Below are positions 58,201-64,000 of a stretch of 64,000 nt of DNA, in pieces; within the stretch, counting starts at the first letter, position 1, and each line of letters starts with the position of its first letter. A model generated the notes under the pieces. The model did not search any database. It was not told the DNA's origin and saw nothing but the letters and a program-made list of their open reading frames with translations. The translations under genes were made by a program, and so were the position numbers. Source of the stretch: Meloidogyne chitwoodi (taxonomy: Eukaryota; Nematoda; Chromadorea; Rhabditida; Meloidogynidae); the NCBI GenBank assembly GCA_015183035.1, contig JACZZP010000017.1, positions 1,116,001 through 1,180,000 on the forward strand. Reading direction: 5' to 3'.

Positions 58201-58295
58201 CTAGGTAAAAACAATTTGTTACCCAACAAAAATAATAAAGAAATAAATTCTTTTCCAAAAAATAAAAAAAAACAAACCAAAATGTGTAATTTCAT
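55240..58295 (-). CDS. Extremely AT-rich Asn/Lys/Ile-rich protein, possible signal peptide, unknown
   Basis: Nine or so exons join in phase to give about 870 residues. The first Met gives a hydrophobic leader (MKLHILVCFFLFFGKEF) and then FISLLFLLGNKLFLPRIYP, which could be a signal peptide or anchor. An alternative start at 58383 (MKLNYLFLINLFILGFDVFG) would need an unusually short intron of 28 bases. The rest is helical and charged, with blocks such as NLKKINRIKNNKIENEKLDE, RNLLKYLIREKEFIQILLEE and SGYDNANYKCPLNAYEITV. No domain recognised. The end LTKIYY is followed by TAA at 55240-55242. However, AGA AAA before a gtatttttt donor joins in frame to an acceptor at about 55126, so this may be the N-terminal part of the following gene. 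Confidence 0.6.
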
Positions 58296-58778
58296 TTTTC
58301 AAAATATTTTTTGATGTTTTCATTCCAAAAACATCAAATCCTAATATAAATAAATTTATTAAAAATAAATAATTTAATTTCATAACTTAAATAATTTAAA
58401 ATTAATGGATAATTTTATTTAAAATAAATAATATTAAAATAATTTTTATTAAATACTTAAAAATAAAAGTTTAAATAAATATACATTTATTTAAAAATAT
58501 GCACTTTAAAGAAGTTCATTTAATAAAATATTTTTTATAAAATATTATTATGCAATAATTTTATTTAAAAATATATAAGTACTTCATAATATTAAAATAA
58601 TTTTATTTATTCATGTGAATAAAATTCGATTATGAAATATATTATTTAATTAATTAATTAATAGATTAAAAAGACAGACTTTTTGTATGAAATATTTAAT
58701 AAATATACATATTATTATAATATTTTGAAATATTATTAAATAATTGTAATTTATTTAGGATTTATATTTATTTAAAAA
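58296..58778. other. Short intergenic gap with an alternative upstream start
   Basis: Holds an in-frame ATG at 58381-58383 with its own hydrophobic leader, mentioned with the neighbouring gene, and otherwise AT-rich DNA. No RNA or repeat seen. Confidence 0.4.
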
Positions 58779-59183
58779 TTAAAGCAATGAACATGATTTT
58801 TTCTCTTGAAATGGATTTGGCCCTACTGGTCCAGTCATAAGACGATCATTCTTTTTTGTTTCACAAAAGTCAATTAAACTTAAAATAAATTTAAAAAATA
58901 TTATTAGAAAAATTAAAAAAAAAACTAACTCCTTAGCAACATCAGACCTATAAAAATAAAATTTTTTGTAAAAAAATATTTAATATTAGTTAAAAAGAAA
59001 ATTATTTTTAAAAATATGATTTAATTCAAAAAACAATTTATAAAATTTATTTACAAAAATTCTCTTAATGATTTATTATTTTATTTATTTTTATAAAATT
59101 ATTATATAAATTAATTACACTTTTTTGCGATTAATATTAGCCTCTTGTCGTAATTGATGAACAGTCATTCTGGCTTGCTCCAT
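58779..59183 (-). CDS. Heterotrimeric G-protein gamma subunit
   Basis: Three exons encode about 60 residues, the normal size for G-gamma. The N-terminal helix reads MEQARMTVHQLRQEANINRK, the second exon adds VSDVAKD, and the third LIDFCETKKNDRLMTGPVGP, then NPFQEKK and SCSLL. NPF(x)EKK followed by a CaaX box (CSLL) is the G-gamma ending; Leu in the last position predicts geranylgeranylation. It would pair with a G-beta subunit at the plasma membrane. Introns use GTAATT and GTTAGT donors, and the phases (2 and 2) fix the frame. C. elegans has gpc-1 and gpc-2; I cannot assign which. Confidence 0.88.
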
Positions 59184-59618
59184 TTTTATTTTAATATTTT
59201 TTACCTAATTTTTGCTGAAACTATTTTTTAATAGTTAAATAAAAATAATTATTTTGTTGTTAACCAAATAAATGTCTTATTTTTTAATTAAGATTTTTTT
59301 CATAGAGGAAGGAAGGAGAAAATAATTGTCTTGAGTGCCCATGGAAACGATGGAAAATACCTTCTTAATAAATAAATATAAATGTTTAATATTAATTTAT
59401 TTAAATAAAATTAAGTTGCAATTTAATTAAATAAAAATGATTAAAAAAAAGCTATTAAAGAGTTAAGTTTTTGAATGATATAAAACCAAGGGTCCATCCC
59501 TATTCATCAAAACACTATTTAGTGAAATTATTGAAGCTCTTTATCGATACAAGCTTTTTTAAGTTTGTTTTAATTAAAATCTAATTTAAATAGCTATTTT
59601 CGCCGGGTCAACCCAAAT

Positions 59619-59854
59619 GATCGAAACCCAAAAGATCGAAGATCTAATGAAACAATTTGTGAACTTGCCAGTTCGGTCAATTAATAAAACACTCCTTGTA
59701 GGTCCAAGTTTGTACGAAAACCAACTAGCCATGGGCTCTAAAATGGAGAAGTGATAAAACACTCCATGTAAGTCCAAGTTTGAAATGAAGATTTGACCGA
59801 ACTGGCAAGTTCACAAATTGCTTCATTAGATCTTCAATCTTTTGAGTTTCGATC
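59619..59854. mobile_element. Inverted-repeat MITE with 62-base arms
   Basis: The left arm 59619-59680 (starts gatcgaaacccaaaagatcg) and right arm 59793-59854 (ends ttgagtttcgatc) are reverse complements with a few changes. Inside are two direct copies of aaaacactccNtgtaNgtcc followed by aagtttg, at about 59687 and 59756. No coding frame. The outermost boundary and target duplication are unclear; related sequence sits inside the hAT-like element at 26222-26435. Confidence 0.75.
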
Positions 59855-60061
59855 TTTAGGGATGGACTCGATTTCGCTTACGGAGTTTGTACAGATTATA
59901 TTTTTGGTGACAATTATGTGTATTAAGGTTTCAATGAACAGGGTGTGATAGATTGGGCTTCGATAAATTGGATTGATCCCAACACGAGAATACGTTTTAC
60001 AAAAATTAAAACAATTTATCTATTTTCCTTTTTTGTTTTGTTTTTTAATTTTTCTACATTT

Positions 60062-60074
60062 TTCTCGAAAATTC
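60062..60074 (+). promoter_or_regulatory. Heat shock element, three units
   Basis: TTCTCGAAAATTC has the TTCnnGAAnnTTC layout bound by HSF-1 trimers. It lies 48 bases upstream of the stronger element at 60122. Confidence 0.7.
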
Positions 60075-60121
60075 AAAATAAATTGTATAAAAAATAAAAA
60101 GAAATTTCCTCTTCCTGAATT

Positions 60122-60160
60122 TTCTAGAAGCTTCTAGAAAAATACTTTGAGTATATAAAA
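60122..60160 (+). promoter_or_regulatory. Perfect four-unit heat shock element with TATA box
   Basis: TTCTAGAAGCTTCTAGAA (60122-60139) is TTCnnGAAnnTTCnnGAA without a mismatch. TATATAAAA follows at 60152-60160, so transcription would start near 60185-60190 on the plus strand. The first coding start of the small heat shock gene is 0.8-0.9 kb downstream. Confidence 0.85.
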
Positions 60161-60797
60161 GGGTTGTTTACTATTTGAGAATTGTTCACTTCTTCTTTTT
60201 TATAGCCAAAGCATAAAATATTTTTCATTCATAAAAAAATACTTTGTTTGTTTACTACATTTATTCCTTATCCTTACAGACATATTTTATTTTTTAGTTT
60301 TCATTTTTATTTTTTATTGCCTTTAAATCCTAAAATCAAATCTTTATCCTGAATAATCTTTAAACTAAATTATTAAATTGATAACATTTTTCCGCTCACT
60401 AAAATTGTTTATTTTATAAATTGATACATAAAATATGTTTGTAAAAACTAAAGTTTTCTTTAGAATTTATTTTTATTTTGCTGATTTTTTGTCTTTTTAT
60501 TGTTGTTATAGTTGCTGACCTTTCTCCATCTATGTACTTTTATGTGTAGTCAGCAAAAATCATACTAAATAATCTTCTTATTCAATACATTAATTTTATT
60601 TACTCTATCATCTCTATTTTTGAACTATTATTTTCATCATTTCGTTAACTAATAAATATTTTTCATTTTTACTTACATATGTCCTTTAAACTATGTATTC
60701 AAATATTTTGTTTTTCTTTACTTTTTTTCACATTAATTTTTTATTTTTGCTTTTCTATTAAATTTAACACACTCAATGAACTTTGCTCGAATGTCAG

Positions 60798-60808
60798 TAT
60801 AAATAAAA
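60798..60808 (+). promoter_or_regulatory. Second candidate TATA box near the small heat shock gene
   Basis: TATAAATAAAA, followed at 60856-60863 by the two-unit heat shock half-element TTCTAGAA. It could be a proximal promoter in addition to the one at 60152, but in DNA this AT-rich a TATA match alone is weak. Confidence 0.35.
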
Positions 60809-61078
60809 ACCCAAGCATATAAAAACATTTACTCTTAAAACATTCGTTACATTCATTCTAGAAAAAATATCCTTGTATAAATTTTTTTTATTAATTTAGA
60901 CATTTTTTAAAAATTATTTAGGCAATTGTTATGTACCTTAAATCATTTTATTGTTTTTTACTTTTTTAGAAAAAATGAAGGTAGGTAACAATTGAGAATA
61001 AATACTAATTCATTTCTTAAAATATTTTCAAACTTATTTTAGCGTATTTTATTTTTAAAACTCTTAAAACAATCAAAA

Positions 61079-61777
61079 ATGTTTACTCCTGCTATTTACA
61101 ACGCTTTTGGCAATACTCCGGTTAGCCGTTCGGTCATTCCACATTGGGGAGGACAGCGTCGCAACTGGATGGACTCTTTTGACCAAATGGATCGTTGGAT
61201 GCAATCAATGGATCGTTATTTTGACGATCAATTGGGTTTCCAGGTTTTGATTTTAATTTTTAAAGTAACTTCAAAAATTATGGCTTATAGGATATGTTTT
61301 GTTTTTCTATAAAAGACGTTAAATTATTTTTCAGGTCCGTGACCACTCTGCCAAAATGGAGATTGAGTCTAATGGCGATTTCACCTATAAGGTAGATGCT
61401 TCTGGATTCCGTCCTGAAGAGCTGACCGTTGAGGTTCATGGCAACGAAGTGGTTATATCTGGAGAACATCGTGAGAAGAATCAAGGTTTTTAGAGAAGAA
61501 TTTGTTTTTTAATTTAATGTTTAGGTGAATCTGTCCATCGTCAGTTTGTTCGTCGTGTTTACATTCCAGAAGGGATTAAGAAGGAGTCAGTCAAGTGAGT
61601 TTTAAAAAATTTTAAAATTTTTTTATTATTTATTTTTGAAGGTGCGATATGGACGCTTCTGGCCGTTTGTGCGTGACTGCTAAACAAAACGTTGAGGGAA
61701 AACGAACCATTCCGATTGACTTTAAGCCGGCTAACACGACTACGACCACTGGAGGACAGACTACCCAGACTAAGTAA
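61079..61777 (+). CDS. Small heat shock protein (HSP20/alpha-crystallin)
   Basis: ATP-independent chaperone. Four exons encode about 160 residues. The N-terminal arm MFTPAIYNAFGNTPVS is followed by a Trp/Asp/Met-rich region (NWMDSFDQMDRWMQSMDRYF). The alpha-crystallin domain has KMEIESNGDFTYKVDASGF, RPEELTVEVHGNEVVISGEH, HRQFVRRVYIPEGI and CDMDASGRLCVTA; the tail is Thr-rich (NTTTTTGGQTTQTK). The C-terminal IxI motif is replaced by RTIPIDF. An upstream ATG at 60975, directly behind ttttttag, splices in frame (intron 60981-61041) to add MK plus RILFLKLLKQSK, so the true start may be 60975. Heat shock elements upstream predict stress induction. Confidence 0.93.
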
Positions 61778-62070
61778 TTGCCTAAAAGGCGAAAAACAAA
61801 TTTTTTCAGGATGAGGCGAAAATTTAAGACAATTTTCAATTTTTTAAATTATTTAATTTTATTTATGTCCGCCATTCATCCTAAATTATATTTAAATAAA
61901 GTTTAGTAAACTTTGTATTAATTGTTTTTCTTATTTGGAGATTATTCTCTTTATTTTTTGATGATGGAAACTTAATCTTATAAAATTCCTGATTTCTATG
62001 TGAGCTTTTTATATTTTTATAGTAAATATTTCCGTCACTTTACAATCTTAATGTTTATCTCTTAATATTT
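61778..62070. other. 3' region of the small heat shock gene
   Basis: Convergent spacer. Within the likely 3' untranslated region, aaaaggcgaaaaa (61784) and gatgaggcgaaaatttaa (61810) resemble the AGGCGAAAA word of the mobile elements at 10738 and 26478. Confidence 0.4.
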
Positions 62071-63281
62071 TTAATTCTTGGCATCAGCAAATCCAATAGT
62101 CCCATCCTTCCAATTCATAGCAATACAGCGATTCTCAAAGAATTGTGCCCCCATAAACCAACCATTGTCATAACCCATCATTACACTGTCGGCAATAAGT
62201 AACCGACAATCTCCTAATGCAGTCTATAAAAGATTAAATGAATTAAAAATTATTTAAAAAAAATACATATTGTAAGTATTGTTTTGGGTAAATATTAATA
62301 TTTGCTTGTTTTTCACAATCATTTTTATCTCCAACAGTTAATGTTATTATTGGTAATTTGTTAATATTATTTTTATTACATGATCCTTCTTTAAATAAAT
62401 AAATTCCTGTATCATCTCCCTGTGAAGTTAAATTCATAATTTTTGCCATTTCATTTAAAACTTTTGGTGGTGCAAGCATAAAAAGTTCTTCTTCTAATAT
62501 TGTCATTTTATTATTATTATTATTAGATATAATAGAATATAATGGAGAATCGCCAATTTTTGCACATTGAATATTTACAATTAAGTTAGGTCTTTCTGAT
62601 AATGGGACATAATTATATGATTCACAGTTATCATTATCTTCTGCTCCAAAAGTTATTTTACCAACATTTTTTCCATTTTGAGAAGGCCTTAAAAATAAAT
62701 TATTATTATTTTTTAATTTATAAAAATCAAACAAGGCTAATTCCCCATTAGATTTTGTAAAAATTGTAAAAATTGGATTTTCTATATATTTTGTTAAATA
62801 TTGTATTGGAGAATTAATATTCATATCAGAGGTAGAAGAAAGGCCTAAAACTCCATCAGTTTTAAAATTATTTACAAAAGCAGCAGGAATAGTTGGAACA
62901 ACAACAAAAGATATATTTTTTATTGTAATATCACCAATCTTAAATATATGTATAAATTAATTTATTTTAATAAGAAAAAACAATTAAAGTATCTTTAACA
63001 AGAGATCCTTTAGTTCCAGCATCTTTAATATTTCCTGTTTTATTTAATAATTTAAATGAAGAAAGTTCATCATTAACAACCCAAAAATCTGTTGAACCCA
63101 AATTGAAAGCAATATTATATTTTTGATTTCCAATTATAATTTCTCCACATCTTTTATAATTAATTCTATTTATTTGTATAGATCCAATTTTATTTGATAA
63201 AGTTTTATTATTTGTTGTTATTATTGTTGTTGTTAAAGATAAATGAAAAAGAAATATTAAAATAATTATAATTCTTAACAT
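62071..63281 (-). CDS. Secreted aspartic-protease-fold protein lacking catalytic aspartates
   Basis: A pepsin-like (A1) fold. Signal peptide MLRIIIILIFLFHLSLTTT. The N-lobe has GEIIIGNQKYNIAFNLGSTD followed by FWVV; the catalytic DTGS is replaced by NLGS. Then GTKGSLVKDTLI joins IGDITIKNISFVVVP (the usual flap and following strands) and DGVLGLSS (typical DGILGLG). In the C-lobe, the position of the second DTG is MTILEEELFMLAPPKVLNEM, with no Asp-Thr-Gly. Cys pairs (NCESYN, GSCNKNN, NDCEKQ, GDCRLL) and the end GAQFFENRCIAMNWKDGTIG then FADAKN are typical. Four exons, about 370 residues. Both catalytic residues are gone, so it is probably a non-enzymatic secreted protein. N-glycosylation sites are plentiful. 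Confidence 0.85.
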
Positions 63282-64000
63282 TTTTTTATAATTAAATTAT
63301 ATATTAAAATATATAAATTTGGCAAAGTATTAATTCATTTTATTATTTGATTTATTATAAATATTGAGAGAAAACAGTTAAATAAACTTTTTTTTTATAA
63401 TAAATATTTATAATTTATTTTTTTTTCTTTTGGATTTATTTAATATTAATAAAATATAAATTTATTAAACGTGTTTTATTTGTGGATATTGCCAAATAAT
63501 TTAATGGTAAAAACATTTAAATTAATTTTAAATATTTTTTCTCTAAATTACATATCCGTATATTAATTTTAAAGCTAGAATTTAAATTTAAAAATTTATT
63601 AAAATTTATTTGTACAGTTTTTTATTTTATAATTCGGAAAAATTATTTAAAAAAACTAAAGTTATTCTTTTAATAAAAAATTATAATAACTTTAATATAA
63701 GGATTAAATATTTTTTGGTAAATTTTGTATTTTGATGTCAGCATTCTATAAATTTATTTATTTATTCAAAAATAATATTTTATTTTTATTGTCATATGCA
63801 TTTTAGGTAAATTTATTTTTATATTTTAATTTATTTGTATTGAAAAGAATAATAAAGCTTTTTAAATTTATTATTTACATATTTATTTGTCCTTTCAAAT
63901 TTAATAAAAAATAAAATTATTTATTTTAATTAAAAAAAATCGCCATATAAATTATAGGCTTGTCTAATAAAAAAACAGAAAAAAATTAATCTAAAAATAT
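63282..64000. other. Terminal AT-rich intergenic region
   Basis: Upstream of the aspartic-protease-like gene. Low complexity; no exon, repeat family or RNA gene recognised up to the end of the window. Confidence 0.45.

Larger units (their letters stand above)
59184..61078. other. Long upstream region of the small heat shock gene
   Basis: Contains the inverted-repeat element at 59619-59854, heat shock elements at 60062-60074 and 60122-60139, and two candidate TATA boxes. From about 60180 to 60960 it is AT-rich with no coding exon, so a transcript starting near 60180 would have a long 5' untranslated region or intron. Confidence 0.55.

Overview
The window reads as nuclear DNA of a very AT-rich nematode. 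Genes are compact and split by many short AT-rich introns (about 35-60 bases). The gene set includes a nematode-type major sperm protein domain, a colmedin (collagen plus olfactomedin), an organic solute transporter alpha homologue and a secreted ShK-domain protein. Several coding starts sit directly behind a TTTYAG acceptor, as expected for spliced-leader trans-splicing. Extreme AT bias and Asn/Lys-rich proteins would fit a clade IV plant parasite such as Meloidogyne, but that placement is inference. I see no tRNA, rRNA or CRISPR.

Layout. 0-20 kb is gene-dense: BAX inhibitor-1 (-), tyrosyl-DNA phosphodiesterase TDP1 (-), a Lys-rich one-pass membrane protein (+), a GPAT3/4-type acyltransferase (+), an ABCD3/PMP70 peroxisomal ABC half transporter (+), a one-Ig DIM-1-like protein (-), an MSP-domain protein (-), TIM22 (+), a MARCH E3 ligase (+), an OCIAD-like protein (+) and a small membrane protein (-). 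20-36 kb holds OST-alpha (+), a secreted ShK protein (-), a CCHC zinc-knuckle Gln/Pro-rich protein with duplicated exons (-), ribosomal protein S2 (+) and an FHA coiled-coil protein (-). 38-50 kb holds atlastin (+), colmedin (+), a small membrane protein (-), a DNA2-like nuclease lacking its helicase half (-) and a divergent PP1 phosphatase (-). 50-63 kb holds a chain of extremely AT-rich exons ending in a divergent poly(A) polymerase (-), a G-protein gamma subunit (-), a small heat shock protein with a near-ideal heat shock element (+) and a secreted aspartic-protease homologue without its catalytic aspartates (-).

Mobile DNA is non-autonomous. Four elements have hAT-like ends and recognisable 8-bp target duplications (6159-6337, 10590-11269, 22614-22718, 25969-26705); two lie in introns and one just upstream of a start codon. 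Two further inverted-repeat elements lie at 6644-6942 and 59619-59854. The GPAT/ABCD3 pair points to lipid metabolism, and TDP1/DNA2 to DNA end processing. The MSP and PP1 genes, and to a lesser degree the Lys-rich gene, are visibly richer in GC than their neighbours; I suspect shared sperm expression. TIM22 and MARCH are close enough to share an operon. All exon structures were assembled by eye from splice sites and reading phase, so spans run from start codon to stop codon and include introns.
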